64,000 bases of DNA, taken from NCBI RefSeq assembly GCF_014844055.1, contig NZ_CP062167.1:573501-637500 (forward strand), given 5' to 3'. Made by a program: the position numbers and the translations under genes. The DNA is from Aureimonas sp. OT7 (GTDB taxonomy: Bacteria; Pseudomonadota; Alphaproteobacteria; Rhizobiales; Rhizobiaceae). Under the pieces are notes generated by a model. The model searched no databases. It was not told where the DNA came from and saw only the letters and a program-made list of their open reading frames with translations. Positions 45,424 through 53,988 of this stretch are shown one piece after another. The first letter of the stretch is position 1. The number at the start of each line of letters is the position of its first letter.

Positions 45424-46560
45424 ATGACCGACCGTCGCAAGATGATCTCGCCGATCTCGTCGCATGACATGCGCGAGCGCGCCCGCTCGCGTATTCCGCG
45501 ATTCGCGTTCGATTATGTCGATGGCGCAGCCGGCGAGGAAAGCGCGGCGCGGCGCAGCCGCGAAGCATTCGCCCGGACGTGCCTGAGGCCGCGCATCCTC
45601 GTCAATTCGGAAAGCCCGGCCGACCTGTCGTGCCGGTTTCTCGGCCGGACCTGGTCGGCGCCGTTCGGCATCGCGCCGCTCGGGCTGCCGGGATTGGCAT
45701 GGCCCGGTGCCGATCTTGCGTTCGCGCGGGCGGCCGAAGCCTTCGGCGCGCCCTATGTCTGCCCGACCCCGGCGACGCAGCCACTGGAAGCCCTGCGCCC
45801 GGCGGCACCCACACGCTCGATGTTCCAGCTTTATGTCGGGGCGTCGATCGACATCACCCAAGACCTGATCGCGCGGGTCGAGCAGGTCGGCTTCGATACG
45901 CTGGTGGTCACAGCCGATGTGCCGCGCCCGGGAAAGCGCCTGCGCGATCTGCGCAACGGCTTCGGCCTGCCGCTGAGGTTCAGCGCAAGCATGCTGCTCG
46001 ATCTTGCGCGACATCCCGCCTGGGCCATCGCGACCCTGCGCCATGGTGCGCCCCGCCTTGCCAATCTGGCCCCCTATGCCCGGCCCGGCGCCGGCGCGCG
46101 CACCTTGGCGCAGGTCATGGCAGCGCAAAGCTCCGGCCGCCTCGATTGGGATGTGTTCGCGCAGATCCGTCGCCGATGGAAAGGCAAGCTCGTTCTGAAG
46201 GGCGTTCTCGACGCTGAGGATGCGGTGCTGGCCGCCGATGCCGGCGCCGACGCGATCCAGGTTTCCAGCCATGGCGGCCGACAGCTCGATGGGGCACCGG
46301 CGCCGCTCGACGTGCTGCCCTCGATCCGCGCCGCGGTGCCGGCGGGGTTTCCGATCGCCCTCGATGGCGGTGTCCGCTCTGGCGAGGACATCCTCAAGGC
46401 GCTCGATGCCGGCGCGGACTTCGTCTTCGTGGGGCGGCCGTTCCTGTATGCCGTTGCCGCGTATGGGCCGGAAGGGCCACTGGCGCTCTTCCAGATGCTG
46501 GCAGGCGAGCTCGAGGCCGCCATGGCGATGACGGGCCGGAGGGGCCTGTCGCGCACCTGA
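45424..46560 (+). CDS. FMN-dependent alpha-hydroxy-acid dehydrogenase/oxidase
   Basis: A 378-residue TIM-barrel flavoprotein of the lactate dehydrogenase/glycolate oxidase/mandelate dehydrogenase family. The sequence shows the N-terminal RIPRFAFDYVDGAAGEESAARRSREAF (Tyr of substrate binding), QLYV, TADVPRPGKRLRDLRNG, LVLKGVLDAEDAVLAADAGADAIQVSSHGGRQLDG (catalytic His in SSHGGRQ) and DGGVRSGEDILKALDAGADFVFVGRPFLY. It oxidises a 2-hydroxy acid to the 2-oxo acid. ATG 45424 is preferred because it precedes the domain closely and has CTGAGG upstream; ATG 45442 is possible. It is divergent from the LysR gene. Confidence 0.92.
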   Translation: MTDRRKMISPISSHDMRERARSRIPRFAFDYVDGAAGEESAARRSREAFARTCLRPRILVNSESPADLSCRFLGRTWSAPFGIAPLGLPGLAWPGADLAFARAAEAFGAPYVCPTPATQPLEALRPAAPTRSMFQLYVGASIDITQDLIARVEQVGFDTLVVTADVPRPGKRLRDLRNGFGLPLRFSASMLLDLARHPAWAIATLRHGAPRLANLAPYARPGAGARTLAQVMAAQSSGRLDWDVFAQIRRRWKGKLVLKGVLDAEDAVLAADAGADAIQVSSHGGRQLDGAPAPLDVLPSIRAAVPAGFPIALDGGVRSGEDILKALDAGADFVFVGRPFLYAVAAYGPEGPLALFQMLAGELEAAMAMTGRRGLSRT

Positions 46561-46696
46561 CCGATGTGAGCTTTGGGGTCGATGCCGGAGACCGGCAGTC
46601 GGCGTCCCGCAGCACAGCCTCATACGTTGGGGGATTTCCCTTATTTCCCGTGCGGAGGCGGCGACGTACCTTTCGATGGATCAACGGAGATCCGTC

Positions 46697-47566
46697 ATGC
46701 ACATCCTACCCCTGAGCAAGGACCCGCAGCCCGACGAGGCGGAGTTCAACGCCTTCTTCCCCTCCAAGTTCTCGCTGAAGGAGTTCACCAGCCCGAAGAG
46801 CGACCTCGAGGGCGCGGACTATGCGTCCCCCTACAAAGGCAACCGCCGTATCCTCGTGATCGGCACCGACGAGCGTTACCTGCGGATGGAGAATGACACC
46901 CTGTTCTCGACCGGCAACCATCCGGTCGAGACGCTCGTGCCGATGTATCATCTGCACAAGGCCGGGTTCGAGTTCGATATTGCAACCGTCTCGGGAAATC
47001 CCGTCAAGTTCGAGTTCTGGGCCATGCCCGACGAGGACGAGGCCATCACCGGGCTTCACAAAGCTTATCTTGACCAATTCCTCAGCCCGTTGAAGCTGTC
47101 GGACGTCGTCAGGAAGCTGGGCCCGGACACCGGCTACGCGGCGGTCTTCATTCCGGGTGGGCACGGTCCACTGGCCGGCCTTCCCTTCAGCGACGACGTG
47201 GCATCGGTGATCCGCTGGGCGTTCGACAACGACCGCCATCTGATCTCCATCTGCCATGGCCCCGCTGCGTTCCTGGCCTGTGCGCAGGACGGCGCGGCCG
47301 GGGGATTTCCCTTCGCCGGTTACACGATCACCGCCTTCCCCGATGCGACGGACAGCGTGACGCCCGACATCGGCTACATGCCTGGGCATCTGACCTGGAA
47401 GTTCGGGGAAAAGCTGAAGGCCCTTGGCGTGACCATCGCCAACTCCGAACCCGACAAATCGGTGCATAAGGACCGGAAGCTCCTGACCGGCGCCAGCCCC
47501 TTCGCGGCGAATGAGCTGGGCAAGCTTGCCGCCGCCACGCTGCTCGCCGAAGTCGGACAAGGCTGA
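46697..47566 (+). CDS. hchA: Hsp31/HchA-type glyoxalase III and protein deglycase
   Basis: A 289-residue DJ-1/PfpI-superfamily protein of the Hsp31 branch. Cys186-His187 form the nucleophile elbow in LISICHGPAAF, after the expected Glu. The family-typical N-terminus (PLSKDPQPDEAEFNAFFPSKFSLKEFTSPKSD) and NTLFSTGNHPVETLVPMYHLHKAGFEFDIATVSG are present. Hsp31 is a holdase that also detoxifies methylglyoxal to lactate and repairs glycated proteins. GGAG lies 8 nt before ATG 46697. A LuxR regulator starts 2 nt after the stop, so the two are co-transcribed. Confidence 0.96.
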   Translation: MHILPLSKDPQPDEAEFNAFFPSKFSLKEFTSPKSDLEGADYASPYKGNRRILVIGTDERYLRMENDTLFSTGNHPVETLVPMYHLHKAGFEFDIATVSGNPVKFEFWAMPDEDEAITGLHKAYLDQFLSPLKLSDVVRKLGPDTGYAAVFIPGGHGPLAGLPFSDDVASVIRWAFDNDRHLISICHGPAAFLACAQDGAAGGFPFAGYTITAFPDATDSVTPDIGYMPGHLTWKFGEKLKALGVTIANSEPDKSVHKDRKLLTGASPFAANELGKLAAATLLAEVGQG

Positions 47567-47568
47567 CC

Positions 47569-48300
47569 ATGGGCGGTTCGGCGCTGGAGACGACGCCTGG
47601 CACGATCCGTGGGATCGAACGAAGCGCCCATGTGGACGACATCCGTCGGGCCGTGCGCGATTTCGCGTCGCCGTTCGGATACGACCGCTTCGTTCTCTAC
47701 GCCGCGCCGCCCTCCGGACCCGGCCTTATCGAGCGATTGCTCTGGATCGAGGGCAACTGGTTCGATGCGGGCGAGCGGCAAATCGACGCCGAAACCTACC
47801 TTGCCCACTGCCCGGTGAACCGTCACGTTCTGGAAACGGATACGGCATTCTTCTGGACCAAGCTGCGGCGGAACGGCCTTGAAACCTATCGCATCGTTCG
47901 CCACCCCCACGGCTCCGGCGTGCACGGCATACAGGTGCCCGTGTTCGGCCATGTCGGCCTGATGGGCTCTTTCAGCGCCGGCGGCATACGGATCGCGAGT
48001 TCTACGGACGTTCAGCTTGCGATGGGCGCAATCGCGCCGGCTGCCTTCAGGACCATCGCGCTTCTGCTGTCGGCTGCGACCGACAAACCCGCTTCGAGCC
48101 TCTCGCGGCGTGAGCAGGAGATTCTCCGCTGGGTCGCCTCCGGACGGCGTCAGGCCGACATCGCGCTGCAACTCGGGCTGTCCGAGCGCACGATCGAGAA
48201 CCATCTGCGCCGGATTCGCAAGCGCCTGGGAGTGTCGAGCACTTCTCAGGCGGTGCATGTCGCGGTCAGAGTGGGTTTTCTCGATGACCCGGCGGCATAG
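47569..48300 (+). CDS. LuxR-family regulator with autoinducer-binding-like domain (LuxR solo)
   Basis: A 243-residue protein. The N-terminal region (about 10-165) resembles the autoinducer-binding domain, and the C-terminal region is a GerE helix-turn-helix (LSRREQEILRWVASGRRQADIALQLGLSERTIENHLRRIRKRLGVSS). No luxI-type synthase is found nearby. The ligand-domain segment WFDAGERQIDAETYLAHCPVNRHV has Cys where quorum-sensing LuxR proteins usually carry the Asp before Pro (DPV), so it may bind something other than a classical homoserine lactone. It starts 2 nt after hchA. Confidence 0.9.
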   Translation: MGGSALETTPGTIRGIERSAHVDDIRRAVRDFASPFGYDRFVLYAAPPSGPGLIERLLWIEGNWFDAGERQIDAETYLAHCPVNRHVLETDTAFFWTKLRRNGLETYRIVRHPHGSGVHGIQVPVFGHVGLMGSFSAGGIRIASSTDVQLAMGAIAPAAFRTIALLLSAATDKPASSLSRREQEILRWVASGRRQADIALQLGLSERTIENHLRRIRKRLGVSSTSQAVHVAVRVGFLDDPAA

Positions 48301-48604
48301 TCGGTGGCCAAGGCAGCCGGTCAATGGGTCGCTCGAGGTCCTGGCTCATCGGGGTATACGCTGACGCGCATATCTTACTGTCTAACGACATAGGCGAGAG
48401 AAATTGAGCCCGATTGTCCGTGTGTCGCTGGCGGTTGGAGCGCGGCGTCTATCCAAGGCTCCCGCCACTCTGATCAAAGCGAGCATGTATAATACGCCTT
48501 GAACGGGTGCCATGCGTGCGCCCGTCGGCTGAAACTTTGCTATCGTCCTCGACATCGCTGTCCTCGCCTCGCTCTCGATTTCCTTCCTCAGTGTCTTAGA
48601 GATA
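48301..48604. other. Gene-free stretch between the LuxR solo and the thioesterase
   Basis: No supported gene. TATAAT occurs at 48488-48493, but without a clear -35. A 93-codon minus-strand open frame (48382-48663) overlaps the operator and looks like chance. The regulon site follows at 48605-48628. Confidence 0.4.
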
Positions 48605-48628
48605 AAGTAGTCGCGATAGCAGCTACGA
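48605..48628. promoter_or_regulatory. Regulon operator site 1 (before the thioesterase)
   Basis: AGTAGTCGC-GATA-GCAGCTAC within 48605-48628, matching 18 of 24 positions of the site at 53901. It lies 50 nt before the thioesterase ATG. It is one of four related 24-bp dyads at the gene starts of this catabolic region, proposed as the target of the TrmB-type protein at 55685. Confidence 0.55.
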
Positions 48629-48677
48629 ATCGACAGAGCTGTTATGCGTCGGACGCAAGGCACGGTGGGAGGTGACG

Positions 48678-49091
48678 ATGTTTGCTGACGAGGAGGGTTG
48701 GCACCCGATGCCGGATGATGGTTTCATCGGCCATGTCGGGCCCATCTTCGTCAAACGTGAGGGGGCGGTGCCGCTTTATGGGTTTTTGACCGAGGGCAAA
48801 CATCGCAACACACGTGGCGCGGTGCAGGGCGGTATGCTTATGACCTTCGCCGATCGCGCAATGGGCCAATCCATCAGGGATACATTCGGTCCGCAACCGA
48901 TCGCGACGATACAGTTCGACATGCATTTCGTGTCTCGTTGCGGCATCGACGAGGTCGTCACCACCCGGCCGCAGATCGTCAGATCGACGGCTTCCATCGT
49001 GTTCATGGAATGCGAATTGATGGCGGGCAATCGAACGATTGCGACCGCAAAGGGGATATGGAAGAGGCTGGGTTCAAACCCAGCCTCTTGA
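48678..49091 (+). CDS. PaaI-family hotdog thioesterase
   Basis: A 137-residue single-hotdog acyl-CoA thioesterase of the PaaI/YbgC-related type. The central helix motif HRNTRGAVQGGMLMTFADRAMG carries the active-site Gly-Gly and acidic residues. It would release CoA from stalled or toxic thioesters, a common safety valve in CoA-dependent catabolic clusters. ATG 48678 (GGGAGG 5 nt upstream) is preferred to the in-frame GTG at 48672. It is preceded by operator site 1, so it belongs to the downstream regulon despite lying on the opposite strand to the transporter genes, whose stop is only 4 nt away. Confidence 0.93.
   Translation: MFADEEGWHPMPDDGFIGHVGPIFVKREGAVPLYGFLTEGKHRNTRGAVQGGMLMTFADRAMGQSIRDTFGPQPIATIQFDMHFVSRCGIDEVVTTRPQIVRSTASIVFMECELMAGNRTIATAKGIWKRLGSNPAS
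49062..49089. terminator. Bidirectional hairpin between convergent genes
   Basis: AAGAGGCTGGGTT and AACCCAGCCTCTT are perfect 13-bp arms around CA, overlapping the last codons of the thioesterase gene and lying 7 nt before the tctA stop. It lacks a T-run on either side, but a stem this stable between converging genes is most likely a two-way terminator. Confidence 0.55.
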
Positions 49092-49095
49092 TCCT

Positions 49096-50592
49096 TCAGT
49101 CTCCAGCCTGTGACGTGGCGGGCTGCCTGGATATCAGGCTTCCGATTAACGGAAGAAAGAACACGATGACAGCCAGGATCAGGCAGACGAGCGAGATGGG
49201 GCTTGCTGCGAAAACGGCATAGTCGTCGCCTGAGCCGACGAGGGCGCGTCTGAAGTTGGACTCCATCATGTATCCGAGCACCAGGGCAAGGACGATCGGC
49301 GCCGGCTCGATCTCGACCTTCTGCAGGATATAGCCGATGATACCGAAGGCGACGGCGACCCATATGCTGAAGATGTCGTTCGACTCGGCATAGGTTCCGA
49401 GAAGGCATGTGGCACACACCATCGCAGCGACGACGCCTCGTGGTATCAGGGTGAGCTTGACCCAGAGGCGCGACCCGAAAAGGCCAAGCGCAACCATGAA
49501 CGGCATGCCGAGCAGCAGCGCGACGTAAATTGAATACGGCACCTCGGGATGCTGGCTGAAGATCAACGGGCCTGGTTGCACGCCATGGATCGCCAGAGCG
49601 CCGACGAGCACTGCAGTCGACGCCTTACCGGGAATACCAAGGGCCAGCATCGGTGCAAGTGCGCCGGGCATGCATGCGTTGTTGGCTGTTTCTGCGGCGA
49701 CGAGCCCTTCCGGGTTTCCCTTGCCGAACGTTTCCGGCGACTTGGAAATGCGACGCTGCACGGAATAGGCGGTCAGGGAAGCGATGGTTGCGCCAGCGCC
49801 GGGAATGACCCCGAGGATGTACCCGATAAGGGTTGATCGTACCATGTTGCCGGCATGCGGTCGCATGAGGCTGAACTGGCCGAGAACGCCGGTCATCGCC
49901 TTCAGTGGCGCCGGCTTCTCGTCCGTGGTTTCCAGCATTACCAGGACTTCCGAGAGGGCGAACAGGCCGATAAGGGCTGCAATGAAAGGAATGCCGCCAA
50001 GGAGCCCATTGTTGAAGGCGAACCTCGGTATGCCATCGACCGGGTCGGTCCCGATTGTCGTCAGCAGGAGCCCGAACAGGAGGGCGACGAAGCCGCGTAT
50101 CACCGAGTGGCCGGAAAGTGTCGAGACGAGGCTGAGGCCGAGAACCGCGAGCGCAAAATACTCTGCCGGCCCAAAAGCCAGCGCCACTTTTGTCATCCAG
50201 CTGACAGTCAGGACAAGAAGGATGGTGGAGAGGACGGAGCCCACGGCCGAGCCGAGAATGGACAGGGTCAGCGCCTGTCCGGCTTCCCCACGCAGGCGCA
50301 TCGGATATCCGTCGAGCGCGGTCACCGCAGACGAGGGTTCGCCGGGCGTGTTCACGAGGATGGCCGGAATGGCGCCGGAATACTCGGAAGCCATGTAAAG
50401 CGTCACCAGCATGACCACCGAAACGACCGGGTCCAGGCCGAACGTGAATGGAATAAGCAACGCCATTCCGACCCCGGCTGACAGGCCCGGCAGTGCGCCA
50501 ACCAGATAGCCGACGAGAATGCCGCCAAGCAGCCCCGCCACCACGGCCAGGGAGGTGAATGAGTGCAGGCCTAGAAGGAAACCGTCGAGCAT
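49096..50592 (-). CDS. tctA: Tripartite tricarboxylate transporter large permease TctA
   Basis: A 498-residue membrane protein with about 11-12 helices. Family motifs visible are VGYLVGALPGLSAGVGMALLIPFTF, SGAIPAILVNTPGEPSSAVTALDGYPM and the second repeat GVIPGAGATIASLTAYSVQRRISK, which form the substrate-binding clamshell typical of TctA. ATG 50592 (MLDGFLLGLHSFTSL) fits TctA starts; the frame is open to 50709 through the tctB end. It is the last gene of tctC-tctB-tctA on the minus strand. Together they import a carboxylate with sodium or proton coupling. Confidence 0.96.
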   Translation of the reverse strand: MLDGFLLGLHSFTSLAVVAGLLGGILVGYLVGALPGLSAGVGMALLIPFTFGLDPVVSVVMLVTLYMASEYSGAIPAILVNTPGEPSSAVTALDGYPMRLRGEAGQALTLSILGSAVGSVLSTILLVLTVSWMTKVALAFGPAEYFALAVLGLSLVSTLSGHSVIRGFVALLFGLLLTTIGTDPVDGIPRFAFNNGLLGGIPFIAALIGLFALSEVLVMLETTDEKPAPLKAMTGVLGQFSLMRPHAGNMVRSTLIGYILGVIPGAGATIASLTAYSVQRRISKSPETFGKGNPEGLVAAETANNACMPGALAPMLALGIPGKASTAVLVGALAIHGVQPGPLIFSQHPEVPYSIYVALLLGMPFMVALGLFGSRLWVKLTLIPRGVVAAMVCATCLLGTYAESNDIFSIWVAVAFGIIGYILQKVEIEPAPIVLALVLGYMMESNFRRALVGSGDDYAVFAASPISLVCLILAVIVFFLPLIGSLISRQPATSQAGD

Positions 50593-50599
50593 GGTGACC

Positions 50600-51124
50600 T
50601 CACGACAAAGGCGTTCCGAGCAGGATCTCGAAGACGAGCTTGGTGAAGAGAAGGAAGCCCCCGACATACAGTATGATGGGAATGGGGCGGCGGACGTTGC
50701 ACAGGACAAGAAATGCCGCGAGCCAGACGCCCATTGCGGCGTAGTAGCCGAAATGATCCATCAGGTAGGGAAACGCGACCAGCAGCAGCATGCCGAGGGC
50801 GACATGGACATAGCGACGGACCGTGATGACACCGCGCGTGCTGCCGCCGGTTAGGCGGCGAAGCGCGCCCGAAAGGATGATCAACGTTCCGATGCCCAGC
50901 AAGGCGGCGATGCCGGTCGGAAAATCCGCCGCGCCGATGCCTTCTCCGGAATAATCCTCAAGCGTTCCGGCCGTCACGAAAAACCAGGCAGCCATGCATA
51001 ATATGGCCACGGCGACGACGATATCGCCCCATTCCGCACGAACCGATACGGTCGGCGCCGGTGGAAGCTCTCCACCGGCATCGGCACCGTCGTAAGCTGG
51101 AAGGCTCGCCGAAGAGGCCTTCAT
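50600..51124 (-). CDS. tctB: Tripartite tricarboxylate transporter small subunit TctB
   Basis: A 174-residue small membrane subunit with four predicted helices (about 34-52, 71-86, 106-123, 126-165) and a short Pro/Gly-rich N-terminal tail. The DFPTGIAALLGIGTLIIL region and overall layout fit TctB, which is poorly conserved in sequence. It overlaps the tctC stop (ATGA at 51121-51124) and precedes tctA by 7 nt, so the three subunits are a single operon. Confidence 0.93.
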   Translation of the reverse strand: MKASSASLPAYDGADAGGELPPAPTVSVRAEWGDIVVAVAILCMAAWFFVTAGTLEDYSGEGIGAADFPTGIAALLGIGTLIILSGALRRLTGGSTRGVITVRRYVHVALGMLLLVAFPYLMDHFGYYAAMGVWLAAFLVLCNVRRPIPIILYVGGFLLFTKLVFEILLGTPLS

Positions 51125-52095
51125 TGCGTCAGTCCCAGCTGCTGCATCAGGTCTCGCGTCGTCTTATCCTCCTGCGCGGCGTAGGCAGTGAAATCCTGCG
51201 GTCCAAGAAAGGCCGGAAGCAGCGACGATTCCTCGAAATACTTGGTCATTTCCGGGGCTTTCAGCGCGGCGCTCACTGCGTCGGCAAGTGTTTGCTTGAC
51301 GTCGTCCGGTATCCCCTTCGGGCCGATGATACCTCGCATCTGCTGCCAGCTCGTATCGGCGTCGAAACTCTGTTCGGCGAGGGTCGGAACATCGGGAAGC
51401 TGCGGAACGCGCTCTTTTGCCATGATGCCGATAACGCGCAACGCCCCGGACTGGACATGGCTCTTTACCAGGTCGACATAGGCAATCGTCGCATCTGCAT
51501 GGTGTCCGAGCGTCGCCGTGACCGCGTCGCCGACACTGTCATAGGGAACCCAGCGCACCGACTTGGAGTCGAGTCCGGCTGATTTGGCTATCAGTTCCCA
51601 GGCGAAGTGTCCGCCGGAACCGCGCACGAACCCGGCCATCACAAGGGTGCCGGGCGCTTCCTTTGCCTTTGCGACCAGGTCCTGCATCGTCTGGATGTCG
51701 CTGTCTGCCGGCACTGCGACCAGGTATGGCTCTGTTGCGAGCCGCGCCACCCAGTCAAAGCTGTCGACGTTGTACTGCTTTAACGTCTGGTTCATCGCGC
51801 CGATATGCGTCGAGGTGACCGACGCGATCGTGTATCCATCCGGTTTGCTTTTTGCGACGTCGGCGAGCTGCGTTGCCCCTCGGCCGCCAGCCTTGTTCTC
51901 CACGACGAACGGCTGACCGAGTTCCTTTTCCAGCTCGATCGACAAACGGCGGGCCATGACATCCGTCGCGCCGCCGGGCGTGACATGAAGGACATAACGC
52001 ACCGGCCGGTCAGGATAGTCCTGAGCGAGCGCGCCACACGGTACTGCAAGCAGCAAGCCGGAGAGTATCACCCGGTTCATGATGTGAGTTATCAT
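51121..52095 (-). CDS. tctC: Tripartite tricarboxylate transporter binding protein TctC (Bug family)
   Basis: A 324-residue periplasmic binding protein of the Bug (Bordetella uptake gene) family with signal peptide (MNRVILSGLLLAVPCGALAQDYPDRPVRYVLHVTPGGATDVMARRL). GGATD, ENKAGGRGATQLADVAKSKPDGYT and HIGAMNQTLK are typical Bug features that bind the substrate through backbone carboxylate contacts; Bug proteins accept diverse carboxylates. ATG 52095 is chosen with GGGAGG 8 nt upstream; ATG 52080 is an alternative. It is the first gene of the tctCBA operon, with operator site 2 (52220-52240) before it. Confidence 0.95.
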   Translation of the reverse strand: MITHIMNRVILSGLLLAVPCGALAQDYPDRPVRYVLHVTPGGATDVMARRLSIELEKELGQPFVVENKAGGRGATQLADVAKSKPDGYTIASVTSTHIGAMNQTLKQYNVDSFDWVARLATEPYLVAVPADSDIQTMQDLVAKAKEAPGTLVMAGFVRGSGGHFAWELIAKSAGLDSKSVRWVPYDSVGDAVTATLGHHADATIAYVDLVKSHVQSGALRVIGIMAKERVPQLPDVPTLAEQSFDADTSWQQMRGIIGPKGIPDDVKQTLADAVSAALKAPEMTKYFEESSLLPAFLGPQDFTAYAAQEDKTTRDLMQQLGLTQ

Positions 52096-52219
52096 TGCTT
52101 CCTCCCAGGGAGACGGCGCCTTGCCGGCGCTCATATCGTTCATTGCAATGGAATTTCGCTGAAGCCGGCCTGCGATCCGCCGGGGTTCCGGCGGTCTGCG
52201 ATATCAGGATGATGAACCG

Positions 52220-52240
52220 TAGTTGCATTTGATGCAACTA
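52220..52240. promoter_or_regulatory. Regulon operator site 2 (before tctCBA)
   Basis: TAGTTGCAT-TTG-ATGCAACTA, a perfect 9-bp dyad. Its outer TAGTTG and CAACTA half-sites match the related sites at 53901 and 62381, but the spacing is 3 bp shorter, so it may be a tighter or differently bound version. It lies 125 nt before the tctC ATG, between tctC and the SDR gene. Confidence 0.55.
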
Positions 52241-52260
52241 AGATTTGCCGATCTTCGTCA

Positions 52261-53010
52261 TTACCCTCCCATGTGCCATCCGCCGGTCAGGTGCAGGGTC
52301 TGTCCCGTCAGATATCGCGCATCCGGGCCGACCAGGAATGCAACCAGCGCCGCTACCTCCTCCGGTGTTCCACCACGTGCCAACGGCGTATCGCGTTCCA
52401 GAAAATGCGGGGGCAGGGGTCCGTCGCGTACGGTCTCGATGCGGCCGGGGGAAATGCAGTTGGCCGTAACGCCGCTCGACGCAAGTTCCGCAGCCACTGC
52501 ACGGGTCAGTCCGGCGATTGCCGCCTTAGCTGCAGAGACATGGATACGCCCGCCGATACCCGCATGTCCGGCGACGCCTCCGATATTGACGATACTGCCT
52601 GCCGGGCTTTGACGCAGTAGAGGTGCGGCACTGCGAATCGTGTAGAAGCTCGCGTCGAGAATGCTCGATCGAACGCGACACCATGTCTCGTCGTCGATCT
52701 GCTCCAACGGCACGTTGGAGCGAAGCGCGGCGTTGTTGACCAGAATGTCGAGCCGGGCATATTCACCGGCGATCGCTGCAACGGCATCTTCGCATGCGGA
52801 AGACGTCGCAAGGTCGGCTGTGACGGCAAGGCAGCGAACACCTTCAGCTTCGACAAGCCGCACCGTCTCCCGAAGATCGTGGTTGTCGGTCCTTGCGCCA
52901 ACGGCCACGGCAATGCCTGCATTGGCAAGGGCAACGGCGATCGCCCTGCCGATATTGCGTGAAGCCCCGGTAACGAAGGCGACCCTGCCTTGCATCGGTG
53001 CCGCGCTCAT
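52261..53010 (-). CDS. SDR-family oxidoreductase lacking the usual catalytic Tyr and Ser
   Basis: A 249-residue short-chain dehydrogenase fold. The cofactor motif TGASRNIGRAIA (14-25) and NNAA (92-95) are present, and the C-terminal GQTLHLTGGWHMGG is a normal SDR end. The usual YxxxK active site reads V158-S-A-A-K162, and the Ser expected near 144 is Gly (NIGGVAG), so the standard hydride-transfer mechanism cannot work in the usual way. Related replacements occur in 2,4-dienoyl-CoA reductase-type SDRs, which would fit an enoyl-CoA pathway. It overlaps the MaoC-like gene by 4 nt (53007-53010), so both are one operon. Confidence 0.88.
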   Translation of the reverse strand: MSAAPMQGRVAFVTGASRNIGRAIAVALANAGIAVAVGARTDNHDLRETVRLVEAEGVRCLAVTADLATSSACEDAVAAIAGEYARLDILVNNAALRSNVPLEQIDDETWCRVRSSILDASFYTIRSAAPLLRQSPAGSIVNIGGVAGHAGIGGRIHVSAAKAAIAGLTRAVAAELASSGVTANCISPGRIETVRDGPLPPHFLERDTPLARGGTPEEVAALVAFLVGPDARYLTGQTLHLTGGWHMGG

Positions 53011-53849
53011 GCTTCGAACCCCGCAGTCGCGCTCATGGTCAGCTCACCATCGCGCGTCCGCGACCATAATTCTATGGTGCCGTCCTCCCGTGGTCGGGCA
53101 CCCTCTACCGCAAACGCCGTGTCGCATAGAAGCGGACGCTGGGCGCGAAAGGTGAAGCGTTGCAGGCGCTTGTCTTGCCGGCGTGAACCAAGGCCGTCCA
53201 GCATCAGCGTGGCGATGAGTTGCCCGTGCACAACCGGTCGCGGATAGTGTTCGACATCGTTCGCGTAAGGCGCGTCGTAGTGAATGCGGTGGGCGTTGAA
53301 CGTCACCGCCGAGTATCGGAACAAAAGAACCGGATCCGGTTCGATGTCGACGCTCCACTCGGCCTCGGCCGGCGCTGGCCGTGCGGGCGGCGGCAATTCG
53401 CCGGGTGGGGGGTCCTCGCGATAGACCAGCGTCTGTTCCTCGCTCAGCGCTGGTCCATCGTCGGTCTCGTACCTGTTCTCGACAACCACGAAGATGAGGC
53501 TTCCGGTTCGACCGACCTTTTCTTCGATGCTGGCAATGCGGGAGGTCTTGACGACATGGTCGCCGATCCGGATCGGCGCCATGAACCGGATATCGCTTCC
53601 CGCCCACATCCGGCGAGGCTGCGTGATCGGCGGCAGGAAGCCGCCGCGCCGCGGATGACCGTCGCTTCCGATCTGCGATTGGGGGACGCTCGGAGCGAAC
53701 ATCAGCCAATGAGCCAATGGCGCAATTTCATCGCCCGGCCCCGGGATGGTTTCCTTGTCGAGGAGAGCGGCAAGCCCACGCATCGGCCATGCGTCGCACC
53801 GCTCTTCCTGGACCTGTTCTCGCCCAATCCAGTCGTGGAACCCATCCAT
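53007..53849 (-). CDS. MaoC-like acyl-CoA hydratase (mesaconyl/itaconyl-CoA hydratase-like)
   Basis: A 280-residue double-hotdog protein of the MaoC-like/HTD2-like type. An N-terminal half starts FLPPITQPRRMWAGSDIRFMAPIRIGDHV, and the C-terminal half contains FRYSAVTFNAHRIHYDAPYA, where the Asn-His-(I)-His-Tyr arrangement matches the catalytic hydratase motif D/N-x-x-x-x-H-x-D-like region. This layout is found in mesaconyl-C4-CoA and itaconyl-CoA hydratases and similar enoyl-CoA hydratases. It is coupled with the SDR gene. Operator site 3 (53901-53924) lies 52 nt before its ATG and also serves the divergent carboxylase genes. Confidence 0.78.
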   Translation of the reverse strand: MDGFHDWIGREQVQEERCDAWPMRGLAALLDKETIPGPGDEIAPLAHWLMFAPSVPQSQIGSDGHPRRGGFLPPITQPRRMWAGSDIRFMAPIRIGDHVVKTSRIASIEEKVGRTGSLIFVVVENRYETDDGPALSEEQTLVYREDPPPGELPPPARPAPAEAEWSVDIEPDPVLLFRYSAVTFNAHRIHYDAPYANDVEHYPRPVVHGQLIATLMLDGLGSRRQDKRLQRFTFRAQRPLLCDTAFAVEGARPREDGTIELWSRTRDGELTMSATAGFEA

Positions 53850-53900
53850 GCTGCACCTCCCCGATCGACCGCCGCCAAACCCGAACGCGCCATCGGCCAG

Positions 53901-53924
53901 TAGTTGTTGCTATTGCAGCTACTA
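53901..53924. promoter_or_regulatory. Regulon operator site 3 (divergent: hydratase and biotin carboxylase units)
   Basis: TAGTTGTTGC-TATT-GCAGCTACTA, arms inverted with 8 of 10 matches. It sits between the MaoC-like gene (minus) and the biotin carrier gene (plus), so one site could control both directions. Best-preserved of the set together with the site at 61458. Confidence 0.65.
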
Positions 53925-53988
53925 TCAGTTCTAATGATCCTTCAGTCAAGCCGGCTTGTCCGGTGCCGTTGCCGATCAGGGAGGAAAG

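Noticed and set aside
48382..48663. Minus-strand ORF of 93 codons between the LuxR and thioesterase genes
   Set aside because: It has no family resemblance and runs across the operator site; treated as a chance open frame.
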